Part shown: positions 1 to 6,292 of the stretch, piece after piece
How the letters are laid out: the number at the start of each line of letters is the position of its first letter
How positions within the stretch are numbered: the stretch's first letter is position 1
Origin: Chloroflexota bacterium
Lineage (GTDB): Bacteria > Chloroflexota > UBA5177 > JANWHV01
NCBI GenBank assembly: GCA_025924845.1
Contig: JAICHN010000184.1
Span: forward strand, 1 to 9,653
DNA: 9,653 nucleotides
Direction: 5' to 3'
Program-made: the position numbers and the translations under genes
The notes under the pieces: model-generated
Database searches by the model: none
The model's input: only the letters and a program-made list of their open reading frames with translations
What the model was told of the DNA's origin: nothing

Positions 1-41
1 CTACGGGCGCCGCGGCGTGAGACAGCCGAAACGACCCGAAG

Positions 42-58
42 TACACTTCCCCAGTGTA
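42..58. promoter_or_regulatory. Inverted repeat TACACT-N5-AGTGTA upstream of the DapA-like promoter
   Basis: Perfect 6-bp arms, TACACT (42-47) and AGTGTA (53-58), are separated by TCCCC. The arm sequence matches the TAyACT core of the elements at 107-123 and 1258-1273. It lies about 30 bp upstream of the -35 box, so it could be an auxiliary operator half of the same regulator. A different factor's site is also possible. Confidence 0.4.
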
Positions 59-85
59 TAGGGCTTGGCGGCCGGCGCGTCCTCG

Positions 86-115
86 TTGCACCCCGCCCCT
101 GATAATCTGTATACT
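86..115 (+). promoter_or_regulatory. Candidate sigma70-type promoter of the DapA-like gene
   Basis: TTGCAC (86-91), an 18-nt spacer and TATACT (110-115) lie upstream of the first gene. Transcription would start near 122 and give a leader of about 60 nt before the ATG at 183. The -10 box is embedded in an element repeated in front of the GntR gene, so a repressor bound there would block the promoter. This is read by eye. Confidence 0.5.
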
Positions 116-123
116 GTCAACCA
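107..123 (+). promoter_or_regulatory. Candidate GntR operator, copy 1
   Basis: CTGTATACTGTCAACCA overlaps the -10 box of the DapA-like gene. The same element, with one C/T change and a 1-nt gap, occurs upstream of the GntR gene at 1258-1273. Its core, tGTATACt, is a short GT..AC palindrome of the kind bound by FadR/FCD-type GntR proteins. Assignment to the local regulator is an inference from position and repetition. Confidence 0.5.
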
Positions 124-182
124 TTCGCGATGCACGGTAGGCACGCTGTTCCGCCGACAACGTGACGCGGAGGGAGCGGATT

Positions 183-1145
183 ATGATGGACGAGCACCCC
201 ATACCGATGCGCGAACGCTTGACCCGCGAGAACCTCCATGGCGTGTGGGCGGCGATTGCCACCCCTTTCGATGAAGACGACCGCTTCGACGAGGCGACCT
301 TTCGCGAGAACCTGCGCAGGCTCCATGCGGCGGGCGTCCACGGCATCTACACCACCGACAGCGATGGCGAGTTCTACGCGATCGAACTCGATGAGTTCAA
401 GCGGATCGTCGATGTCTTTGCCGATGAAACACGGCGGCTCGGCGTGCCCACCCAGGTCGGCGTGACCTGGTGCAATACGCGGGGGATGGTGGATCGGGCC
501 GGCTATGCCGCCGAGCAAGGTATTCTGGGCGCCCATGTGGGTCACCCCTTCTTTATGCCCATGACCCCCGAGTCTTATCAGGCGTTCTGGCAAGATATGC
601 GGCAGGCTGTGCCCGAGTGGTTCGCGCTCATCCACTACAACACGCCGCGCGTACACAACTACCAGTATGGTCCCGATTATGTCCGGCTGGCCCAGGAAGT
701 ACCGAACCTGATCGGCACCAAGCACGTCGGGTCGGACGTGACCGAGTTCCTTACTCTTCAGGCATGCGTGCCCCAGCTCAGCCATTTTACGGGCGAGCAC
801 GCCATGGCTCCATACATGTTCTTGGGGGCGCGCGGCGTCTACTCCTGGTTCGCCAATTTCAATGCGCCGTACATGGTGCGGTGGTACGAGGATCTTGTAG
901 CGGGCCGCTGGGACGAGGCACGGCGGCGGCAGGAGCGCATACACGCGCTGATCACGGCCTGCGACCTCTTGCGCGGATCGGGAAACCTGCACGGCATCGT
1001 AGGGAAGGCGTTGTCGGCGGCGTCACCTTTCCTGGTCGCGCAAAATCGCACCCGGCGCCCGTACCTGGCAATTCCGGATGCTACCGTCCAGCAGTTCCGC
1101 CGGATCATGGAGGAGCAGTTCCCGGATCTCCTGTGGCAGGGGTAA
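183..1145 (+). CDS. DapA/NAL-superfamily aldolase or lyase (dihydrodipicolinate synthase family), substrate unknown
   Basis: A 320-residue (beta/alpha)8-barrel protein of the class I, Schiff-base-forming aldolase/lyase superfamily, expected in the cytoplasm. Residue 180 in IGTKHVGSD is the predicted Schiff-base lysine and Tyr152 in IHYNTP is the catalytic tyrosine. The usual G(T/S)TGE loop is D-S-D-G-E (59-63), so the second Thr, which contacts the pyruvate carboxylate in DHDPS, is Asp. The YNxPxR motif of true DHDPS is not kept. Lysine biosynthesis is therefore unlikely, and a catabolic keto-acid or sugar-acid aldolase or dehydratase is more plausible. I chose the ATG at 183 because GGAGGGAG (169-176) lies at good spacing. 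An upstream GTG at 162 would add seven residues (MTRRERI) and overlaps no better ribosome site. It heads a cassette with the GntR regulator and the RraA-like gene. The family is sure; the substrate is not. Confidence 0.9.
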   Translation: MMDEHPIPMRERLTRENLHGVWAAIATPFDEDDRFDEATFRENLRRLHAAGVHGIYTTDSDGEFYAIELDEFKRIVDVFADETRRLGVPTQVGVTWCNTRGMVDRAGYAAEQGILGAHVGHPFFMPMTPESYQAFWQDMRQAVPEWFALIHYNTPRVHNYQYGPDYVRLAQEVPNLIGTKHVGSDVTEFLTLQACVPQLSHFTGEHAMAPYMFLGARGVYSWFANFNAPYMVRWYEDLVAGRWDEARRRQERIHALITACDLLRGSGNLHGIVGKALSAASPFLVAQNRTRRPYLAIPDATVQQFRRIMEEQFPDLLWQG

Positions 1146-1237
1146 AAGACACCGAGACCGCGCGCTTGCTCACCGACGAGGTTATGCCCGCGATTCGCGA
1201 ATATCACAAGGTAGAGGGTTTAGAGAGTACTCGGCCA

Positions 1238-1266
1238 TAGACGAGGGCGCGTCGCCCCTGTACACT
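1238..1266 (+). promoter_or_regulatory. Candidate promoter of the GntR regulator gene
   Basis: TAGACG (1238-1243), exactly 17 nt and TACACT (1261-1266) form a weak sigma70-like promoter with a predicted start near 1273, about 30 nt before the ATG at 1302. Its -10 box occupies the same place within the repeated element as at 110-115. A separate promoter fits the 156-bp gap from the preceding gene. Read-through from upstream is also possible, as I see no terminator in the gap. Confidence 0.4.
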
Positions 1267-1273
1267 GTAACCA
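1258..1273 (+). promoter_or_regulatory. Candidate GntR operator, copy 2 (autoregulation)
   Basis: CTGTACACTGTAACCA matches copy 1 at 107-123 apart from one substitution and one missing C. It covers the proposed -10 and start of the GntR gene, as expected for a regulator that represses itself and its neighbour. It contains the palindromic core TGTACA. Confidence 0.5.
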
Positions 1274-1301
1274 AGCAGTTGAACGCGGCGATAAGGAAAC
1301 G

Positions 1302-2003
1302 ATGGACGTACCGCGTATCGAGATCGTGCAAGCGGAAGCGTTGTGGGAACGGGTGGTGGCGGCGCTGCGCCGCGCGATCATCGTGGGCGAGTTGGAGCCG
1401 GGATCGCATTTGAAGGAACCGGTACTGGCCCAGCGCTTTGGGGTTAGTCGGCTGCCCATTCGCGAGGCGATCGCCCAACTGGACCACGAGGGATTGGTGC
1501 GCATCGAGCCGCGGCGTGGCGCCTTCGTGATCGGGATAACCGAGCAAGACATCAGCGATATCTACGGTTGTCGCCTGATGCTGGAGTTGGCTGCCATTCG
1601 GCGTACCGCTCTCCATGTCGCCAACGAGGCATTGGAGGAGCTTGAAGCGTTGGTGAAGCAGATGGACGTCGCGGTAGCCAACGGGCAACCGCAACTCTTC
1701 GCATCATTCGATACCTCCTTCCATCGCCTGCTGATCAACCTGTCCGGGAACAGGGCGCTGGTCAATGCCTGGGAGCCGGTAGCGCCGTTGATCGAAACGA
1801 TCTTGAGCATCTCCGAGGCGAGCATGGCCGGTATTGATCTGCCTGCCGCGGTGGATGGCCACCGCAAGATCATCAGCGCCCTGGCCGCGCATGACCCGGC
1901 CGCCGCCGAGGACATTCTGCGCGATCATCTGACCAGTGGTGAAAGCCTCGTCTACGACGCGATCCGCGCGGTCCACGCCGGCCGCGAAGCGGTAATGCGC
2001 TAG
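1302..2003 (+). CDS. GntR-family transcriptional regulator, FCD (FadR-C) domain
   Basis: A 233-residue DNA-binding regulator. The N-terminal winged helix-turn-helix spans about residues 12-78, with the recognition region LAQRFGVSRLPIREAI near 42-57 and the typical wing RRGAFV (71-76). The C-terminal all-helical FCD ligand domain spans about 85-220. It keeps the metal-binding set of this domain, Asp137, His141, His187 and His209, with standard spacing, so a metal-assisted carboxylate ligand is likely. FCD regulators often control neighbouring sugar-acid or organic-acid catabolic genes (NanR with the DapA-family lyase NanA is one known case). The ribosome site AAGGA (1293-1297) sits close to the ATG. 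It precedes the RraA-like gene by 33 bp, probably in one transcript. The ligand is unknown, presumably a substrate of the cassette. Confidence 0.93.
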   Translation: MDVPRIEIVQAEALWERVVAALRRAIIVGELEPGSHLKEPVLAQRFGVSRLPIREAIAQLDHEGLVRIEPRRGAFVIGITEQDISDIYGCRLMLELAAIRRTALHVANEALEELEALVKQMDVAVANGQPQLFASFDTSFHRLLINLSGNRALVNAWEPVAPLIETILSISEASMAGIDLPAAVDGHRKIISALAAHDPAAAEDILRDHLTSGESLVYDAIRAVHAGREAVMR

Positions 2004-2036
2004 CCGGCCCAGCCGCGAGTACGGACTGGAGGAACG

Positions 2037-2714
2037 ATGTCCTACATGCTTGACGCGGATCAGCTTGCGAACCTGCGCCTGATCGATAGTCCGACCATCG
2101 CCAATGCCATCGAGACGTTCAATATTCGCCCTCGGGCCGAGGGCTTTGTCGGCCAGGATATCCGCTGTGTCTATCCTGATTTGCCTCCCATGGTCGGCTA
2201 CGCCATCACCTGCACGGTAGACAGTACTACCGAGGGCCGCCAGGGCATTGGCTTCAACCGGCTGTACGCCCACCTCGCCCACGCTCCGAAACCCGCCGTG
2301 GTGGTGATGGAAGACGTGGGGCCGCATCCGGAACGCTCCTGCCATGCCGGTGAGATTATGACCTCGGTGATGAAGCGGTTAGGCGCGGTGGGCATCCTCA
2401 CGAACGGCGGGTTGCGCGATGTGCATCAGGTACGAGCTCTCGCCGACTTCCAACTCTTCTCATCCGGCCTGGTGGTCTCGCACGGCAATCCGATCTGCCT
2501 GAGCGTGGGCGAGCCCGTGACCATCTCCGGCCTGCGTATCGAAAGCGGGGATCTCTTGCACGGTGACGTGAACGGGGTCGTGCTGATCCCCAGTTCCTGC
2601 GCGGGCGAAGTATTGGCCGCGGCGCGGCAGGTGCTTGCCCGAGAGGAAGAACTGCTCCGCTACATTGCGGGCCCGGACTTCCGCCTGTCGGATAATGGAG
2701 AGTTCCCGCACTAA
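2037..2714 (+). CDS. RraA-like / HMG aldolase family protein
   Basis: A 225-residue protein of the RraA / 4-hydroxy-4-methyl-2-oxoglutarate aldolase family (often labelled demethylmenaquinone methyltransferase-like). Supporting motifs are GAVGILTNGGLRD (116-128), then SGLVVSHGNP (143-152) and GDLLHGDVNGVVLIP (171-185). Arg127-Asp128, which bind substrate and metal in the aldolases, are present. The acidic residue expected three positions after the Asp is Gln131, so aldolase activity is not assured. GGAGGA just before ATG 2037 is a strong ribosome site. It sits directly behind the GntR gene and probably shares its transcript. With the DapA-like enzyme it suggests aldol cleavage, decarboxylation or dehydration steps on a keto acid. 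It is not a methyltransferase, and an RNase E inhibitor role is unlikely in this context. Confidence 0.85.
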   Translation: MSYMLDADQLANLRLIDSPTIANAIETFNIRPRAEGFVGQDIRCVYPDLPPMVGYAITCTVDSTTEGRQGIGFNRLYAHLAHAPKPAVVVMEDVGPHPERSCHAGEIMTSVMKRLGAVGILTNGGLRDVHQVRALADFQLFSSGLVVSHGNPICLSVGEPVTISGLRIESGDLLHGDVNGVVLIPSSCAGEVLAAARQVLAREEELLRYIAGPDFRLSDNGEFPH

Positions 2715-3670
2715 ATTGGGAGGGGCTCGGCAAGGTCCGCCAGATGACAGATGCGATCGCCGGGCACGACTCGGGGCGTATGGCGCAGCATGACCACGAC
2801 ACCCCGCCCGCTTGTCACCAGAGTCTCGACCACCTCGCCCGCCAGGTCCACGATGACGCCGACCTCAGCGCCTGCCTCAAGCAATTGCAGCGGTTCAACC
2901 CGGCGGATCAGTAATCCCCCGTGGCGCGCCCGGACGGTCGCCGTATCGAGATCCCCGTTCCCCGTGAGATGCAGAGCCGGCGTCGGCGCCGGCACATCGC
3001 CCTCCAGCATGCCCAGGAACTGCATGACCCGTTCCACGCCGCGCCTGTAGCATTCGATGTCGCGGGTACGCAATTCGCCCGCTCCAGTGGTTTCGGCATA
3101 CAACGAGGGGATGCCCAGGTCGAAGGCCGCCGAGATGGTGCGGCCAATCGGGGGCGATGGAGGATGACCCCAGATAACCGGCGCCCCGAACGCGGTCGCC
3201 GCCTGGGCCGCGATCCGTCCGGCCGCGCTGTCTCCCCCGATAAAGCCGACCAGGGTCGGCATGGTGTAGTGGAGCCCGGCGCTGTGCAGGTCGATCAGGA
3301 AGTCGGCTCCCCGGATCGCCTCGTCGGTGAGCACCGCCGCGACTCGCTCGGTGACATCGCCGGCCCGCCGGCCCGGAAAGCAGCGAGCAAGGTCGCGACC
3401 AGTGGGCGGGGCGGTACGGCTCATCGCCTCGAAGGCCAGTTCGTTGCAGACGGTCACGATCCGCACGGTGCCGCGGATCACCTGTTCGCGGAGGAAGCGG
3501 GTGAGCCGCCCCACCGCCGCTACGCCTTCCCACTCATCACCATGCACGCCGCTGAGCAGGGCCAGGATTGGCCCCGGCTGAGCGCCGTGAACGGTCAGCA
3601 TCGTGACGCCCGTGGGTAGGGACAACTCGCCGCTTTCGATGAGGAAGCGACGGCTGGAGATCTCATTCAT
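2711..3670 (-). CDS. Succinylglutamate desuccinylase/aspartoacylase-family zinc hydrolase (M14-like)
   Basis: A 319-residue cytoplasmic zinc hydrolase of the AstE/AspA group. Visible sites are GVHGDEWEG (41-49), giving the HxxE zinc ligands His43 and Glu46; the third ligand His129 in [18 protein letters not shown] (91-100), a variant of the family DLNRxFPG motif with Asn replaced by Ala; and YAETTGAG (191-198), with Glu193 as the candidate catalytic base. A beta-rich C-terminal part (about 235-315) resembles the family's accessory domain. It should remove an acyl group from an N-acyl amino acid or a related amide; the substrate is unknown. I chose the internal start at 3670 because AGGGAG lies at ribosome-site distance upstream and the conserved fold starts here. 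A start at 3751 would add 27 unconserved residues. It converges on the RraA-like gene with a 4-bp stop overlap. Confidence 0.88.
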   Translation of the reverse strand: MNEISSRRFLIESGELSLPTGVTMLTVHGAQPGPILALLSGVHGDEWEGVAAVGRLTRFLREQVIRGTVRIVTVCNELAFEAMSRTAPPTGRDLARCFPGRRAGDVTERVAAVLTDEAIRGADFLIDLHSAGLHYTMPTLVGFIGGDSAAGRIAAQAATAFGAPVIWGHPPSPPIGRTISAAFDLGIPSLYAETTGAGELRTRDIECYRRGVERVMQFLGMLEGDVPAPTPALHLTGNGDLDTATVRARHGGLLIRRVEPLQLLEAGAEVGVIVDLAGEVVETLVTSGRGVVVMLRHTPRVVPGDRICHLADLAEPLPI

Positions 3671-3820
3671 TGCCGGCTCTCCCTCTATAATAAGATAACG
3701 TCTGAAAGGGGTCGGGGGAGCACCGCAAGCCCCGTCATAGGCGGCCGTCATCTATACCGAGCCGGCCGGCCGCCGCGCGACGACGAGTGGAGAGCCGGCG
3801 GTTCGAAAGGCCCTCGCCCC
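3671..3820. promoter_or_regulatory. Divergent intergenic region between the M14-like gene and ltaE
   Basis: These 150 bp must hold promoters for both flanking genes. An AT-rich patch at 3686-3698 stands out from GC-rich surroundings and offers minus-strand -10 candidates (TTATCT, TATTAT), without a convincing -35. On the plus strand TATACC (3753-3758) is the only -10-like string, also without a -35. A GC palindrome, GCCGGCCGGC, is at 3761-3770. I cannot fix either promoter. Confidence 0.3.
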
Positions 3821-4897
3821 ATGCAACACATAATCGACCTCCGGTCCGACACCGTCACTCGTCCCACGCCTGCCATGCGCGCCGCCATGGCCGAGTGCGC
3901 GGTGGGTGACGACGTCTACGGTGAGGATCCCACGATGAACCGGCTGGAGCGAATGGCGGCGGCGGCGATGGGCAAGGAAGCCGCCATGTTCGTTCCATCC
4001 GGGACGATGGGCAACTTGATCGCGCTCAAGATCCATACGCAGCCTGGCGACCGGGTAATCGTACCCGAGCGGACCCATATCTATCTGGGCGAGGCCGGGG
4101 GAGGCGGCGCCGTGGCGGGCATCGAGTTTGAAGTGTTGCCGACCGTGCGAGGCATTCCGCCGATCGCTGAATTGGCGCGCGCCCTCGCCAAGGCTGATTA
4201 TCACACGCCGCCCGCTCGCCTGGTCACCCTGGAGAATACCCACAATCTGCCAGGGGGGATCGTGCTCGATCAGCAAGAGGCGGCTCGGTACGCCGCGCTT
4301 GCCGGGAGCAAGGGGGTAGCAGTACACCTGGATGGCGCTCGGATCTTCAATGCGGCGATCGCCGGTGGGCGACCGGCGGCGGAGTTGGCGAGCATCGCCG
4401 ACACCGTCATGTTCTGCCTGTCCAAGGGTCTCGCCGCGCCCATCGGGTCGCTCCTCTGCGGCACCGAACAGATGATCGTAAAGGCACGGCGCTATAGAAA
4501 GATGCTGGGTGGAGGGATGCGCCAGGCGGGAGTGCCGGCGGCGGCAGGAATCGTGGCACTCGAAACGATGGTAGATCGGCTCGGCGAGGATCATGAGAAG
4601 GCACGCGCCCTCGCAATAGGCCTCCAACAGATCGCACCGGGCTGCATCGCGCCGCTGCCGAGCACCAACATCGTCAATGTGCGGCCCTCGGTACTGGGTC
4701 GTGAACCGGGCGAACTGGTTGAGGAGTTGGCCCGCCGGGAGATTCGCGCCGCCGGCACCGGCCCCGACACCGTGCGCTTCGTCACCCATCTTGACGTGAC
4801 GACGAGCGACATCGAACGGACGCTCGAGGTGTTTGCCGACCTGACGCGTATCCCGCGTCGGGTCGGCGCCGCTGATGGAGCAGTGCGTTCGGCGTAG
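3821..4897 (+). CDS. ltaE: Low-specificity L-threonine aldolase (PLP-dependent)
   Basis: A 358-residue fold-type I PLP enzyme that cleaves L-threonine or L-allo-threonine to glycine and acetaldehyde. The N-terminus [15 protein letters not shown] (5-19) is the family signature, with Arg8 expected at the substrate carboxylate. His86 ([12 protein letters not shown]) stacks on PLP, Asp171 in [10 protein letters not shown] pairs with the pyridine nitrogen, and Lys202 in [12 protein letters not shown] forms the internal aldimine. Arg319 near [10 protein letters not shown] is the second carboxylate contact. The length is slightly above the usual 335-345 because of a short tail after about 343. GAAAGG (3805-3810) is a modest ribosome site 10 nt before the ATG. 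It is transcribed divergently from the M14-like gene and followed by the AHSA1 remnant, with no obvious operon partner. A related beta-eliminating lyase specificity, such as phenylserine aldolase, is possible. Confidence 0.92.
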   Translation: MQHIIDLRSDTVTRPTPAMRAAMAECAVGDDVYGEDPTMNRLERMAAAAMGKEAAMFVPSGTMGNLIALKIHTQPGDRVIVPERTHIYLGEAGGGGAVAGIEFEVLPTVRGIPPIAELARALAKADYHTPPARLVTLENTHNLPGGIVLDQQEAARYAALAGSKGVAVHLDGARIFNAAIAGGRPAAELASIADTVMFCLSKGLAAPIGSLLCGTEQMIVKARRYRKMLGGGMRQAGVPAAAGIVALETMVDRLGEDHEKARALAIGLQQIAPGCIAPLPSTNIVNVRPSVLGREPGELVEELARREIRAAGTGPDTVRFVTHLDVTTSDIERTLEVFADLTRIPRRVGAADGAVRSA

Positions 4898-5000
4898 GCC
4901 CAGTCGTGGAGCGCGCGATGGATACTCACATCGGTCCCGGTCGCCCTCCCGATCTCGGGCGGGATTTGGCGCACGAGGCATCCTGAAAGCGGCGGACCGA
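4898..5000. other. Gene-free stretch between ltaE and the AHSA1 remnant
   Basis: About 100 bp without a recognisable gene, promoter or terminator. The frame that continues into the remnant is open here, but its Arg/Ser-rich translation does not resemble any SRPBCC domain. Similarity therefore stops sharply near 5001, as expected at a deletion or insertion junction. Confidence 0.5.
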
Positions 5001-5186
5001 CCGTTGGAAGTGCTATCGACTGTGACGCTCACCGAGTACGAAGGGAGAACGACACTGATCATGCAAGGCAGCCCCCTGAACGTGACAGAGCTGGAGCGCA
5101 AGGCATTCGAGGCCGGATGCGCCACCATGCGGCAGGGCTGGTCCGGCACCCTCGACCAACTCGCCGAGGAATTGGCGAACCGGTAG
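5001..5186 (+). pseudogene. C-terminal remnant of an AHSA1/SRPBCC-domain gene
   Basis: The translation from 5001 (PLEVLSTVTLTEYEGRTT onward to the stop at 5184-5186) carries the typical last 60 residues of an AHSA1-type SRPBCC protein. These are the two final beta strands with TVTLTEYEGRTTLIM, the linker, and the C-terminal helix with FEAGCATMRQGWSGTLDQLAEEL. The upstream two thirds of the domain, including the DAPxxxVWxAWT-like start, is absent from all frames here. There is no credible start codon or ribosome site at the junction; ATG 4875 lies inside ltaE and gives unrelated residues. It is read as a 5'-truncated, probably inactive gene. The reading frame is still intact, which suggests recent loss. 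It ends 80 bp before the DHFR-like gene, a common neighbour of SRPBCC genes. Confidence 0.75.
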
Positions 5187-5266
5187 GCGCCCTTGGGGCG
5201 AGCAGGCGCGAGGGCAGTGGGTGCGGCGACCTGGGACGTACAACGACTCTGAGAGGCGGAGCGTAG

Positions 5267-5833
5267 ATGAGAAAAGTAGTGGTATCCGAGTACGTGACCG
5301 CGGACGGCGTCATGGAAGACCCCGGTGGCGCCGAGGGATTCGAGCATGGCGGCTGGAGCTTTCAATACTGGAGCGACGAATTAGCGAAGTTCAAGTTCGA
5401 TGAGCTGTTCGCCAGTGACGCTCTTCTCCTGGGGCGGGTGACCTACGAGGGTTTCGCCGGGGCCTGGCCCTCCATGACCGATGAGCAGGGCTTTGCCGAC
5501 AGGATGAATAGCCTCCCCAAGTTCGTCGTCTCCACTACCCTGGAAAAGGCCGAGTGGAACAATTCACGGCTGGTCAAGGGGAATATCCCCGAGGAGATAG
5601 CCGGGCTGAAGCAGCAGCCCGGCCAGGATATTTTGGTCGGCGGCAGCCGTCGACTCGTCCACACCCTCATGCAACATGACCTCATCGACGAGTATCGGCT
5701 TCTGGTCCATCCCGTTGTGCTGGGGAGTGGAAAACGTCTCTTTGGAGATGGGATCGGTAAGAAGGCCCTGAAACTTATCGATACGAAGGCGTTCGGTTCG
5801 GGCGTGGTGGCTCTGTCCTACCAGCCCGCTTAA
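5267..5833 (+). CDS. Dihydrofolate reductase-fold (RibD C-terminal domain) family protein
   Basis: A 188-residue single-domain protein of the RibD-C/DHFR-like family, a probable NAD(P)H-binding reductase of the cytoplasm. It shows the first strand with VSEYVTADGVMEDPGG (6-21), LLLGRVTYEGFAGAWP (53-68), the strand FVVSTTL (86-92), the nucleotide-loop motif DILVGGSRRLVHTLMQHDLI (121-140) and the C-terminal YRLLVHPVVLGSGKRLF (143-159). These lone homologues are common in soil bacteria, and most have no proven substrate. It should not be called folA or ribD: it lacks the deaminase domain and sits in no folate or riboflavin cluster. GGAG (5258-5261) precedes the ATG. It may once have formed an operon with the truncated SRPBCC gene just upstream. 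Confidence 0.88.
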   Translation: MRKVVVSEYVTADGVMEDPGGAEGFEHGGWSFQYWSDELAKFKFDELFASDALLLGRVTYEGFAGAWPSMTDEQGFADRMNSLPKFVVSTTLEKAEWNNSRLVKGNIPEEIAGLKQQPGQDILVGGSRRLVHTLMQHDLIDEYRLLVHPVVLGSGKRLFGDGIGKKALKLIDTKAFGSGVVALSYQPA

Positions 5834-5908
5834 CTGCCGCGCCCGCGACCCGGCCCGGCCGGCTCGAGGCGAAGACCCTGTAGCAACGTACCGCGGAGGC
5901 AAGGCCGA

Positions 5909-6178
5909 ATGTGCCGAAATATCAGGACGCTATTCAACTTTGAACCACCGGTCGCCGAGGACGAGATTCGCGCCGCGTCGCTGCAATTTGTCCGGAAGAT
6001 CAGCGGTTTCACTAAGCCCAGCAGGGTGAACGAGGCCGCCTTCGAGGCGGCGGTCGACGACATCGCCGAGATCTCCGCTCGGCTGCTCCGCTCGCTCGAA
6101 TCGAGCGCGGCGCCGAAGAATCGGGAGGAAGAGGCGGCGCGGGCCAGGGCGCGGGCTGCTCAGCGGTATAGCGGGTAA
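5909..6178 (+). CDS. DUF2277 family small protein
   Basis: An 89-residue protein recognised by its invariant opening MCRNIRTLFNFEPP, followed by an EIRAASLQFVRKISG helix (20-34), KPSRVNEAAFEAAVDDIA (37-54) and a basic, Arg/Ala-rich tail (71-89). The family has no established function. Proteins like this are found mainly in Actinobacteria, Chloroflexota and Proteobacteria, often near SRPBCC, ArsR or DHFR-fold genes, as here. The predicted structure is all-helical and cytoplasmic, with no signal peptide or membrane segment. GGAGG (5895-5899) lies 9 nt before the ATG, a strong ribosome site. The gap of 75 bp to the DHFR-fold gene contains no clear terminator, so co-transcription is possible. Confidence 0.85.
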   Translation: MCRNIRTLFNFEPPVAEDEIRAASLQFVRKISGFTKPSRVNEAAFEAAVDDIAEISARLLRSLESSAAPKNREEEAARARARAAQRYSG

Positions 6179-6182
6179 ACGA

Positions 6183-6207
6183 TCAGACCTCGCCCTCTAC
6201 GGTCTGA
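6183..6207. terminator. Inverted repeat after the DUF2277 gene, possible weak terminator
   Basis: TCAGACC (6183-6189) and GGTCTGA (6201-6207) are perfect 7-bp arms around an 11-nt loop, starting 5 bp after the DUF2277 stop. There is no U-run behind the stem on the plus strand, so it is not a classical intrinsic terminator. An mRNA-stabilising 3' hairpin or a protein site is also possible. Confidence 0.3.
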
Positions 6208-6229
6208 AAGATAGGGGTGAAGCGGTAAC

Positions 6230-6253
6230 GGCTTCCAATTTTAATCGGAGGCC
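6230..6253. repeat. Second inverted repeat with AT-rich loop, upstream of the arsR-type promoter
   Basis: GGCTTCC (6230-6236) and GGAGGCC (6247-6253) pair with one G-T wobble around the AT loop AATTTTAATC. It lies 40 bp upstream of the -35 box at 6293. It might be part of a termination region with the preceding hairpin or an upstream promoter element. Its function is unknown. Confidence 0.25.
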
Positions 6254-6292
6254 ACGACTATTTGCAGACTGTGCTCACCGCGCATCAGATGC

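Noticed and set aside
117..992. A 291-codon minus-strand frame opposite the DapA-like gene
   Set aside because: It lacks motifs and a ribosome site and lies entirely over a well-supported gene, so it is an antisense shadow.
183..1145. Naming the first gene dapA (lysine biosynthesis)
   Set aside because: The GTTGE loop and YNxPxR motif of true DHDPS are both altered, and no lysine-pathway gene is nearby.
5188..5200. CGCCC-TTG-GGGCG hairpin right after the AHSA1 remnant as a terminator
   Set aside because: The stem is only 5 bp with a 3-nt loop and no T-run. Such short GC repeats are expected by chance here.
3752..5365. A 537-codon open frame on the minus strand across ltaE and the AHSA1 remnant
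   Set aside because: Its translation has no recognisable domain and mirrors the codon pattern of ltaE in GC-rich DNA. The plus-strand genes have clear family motifs.
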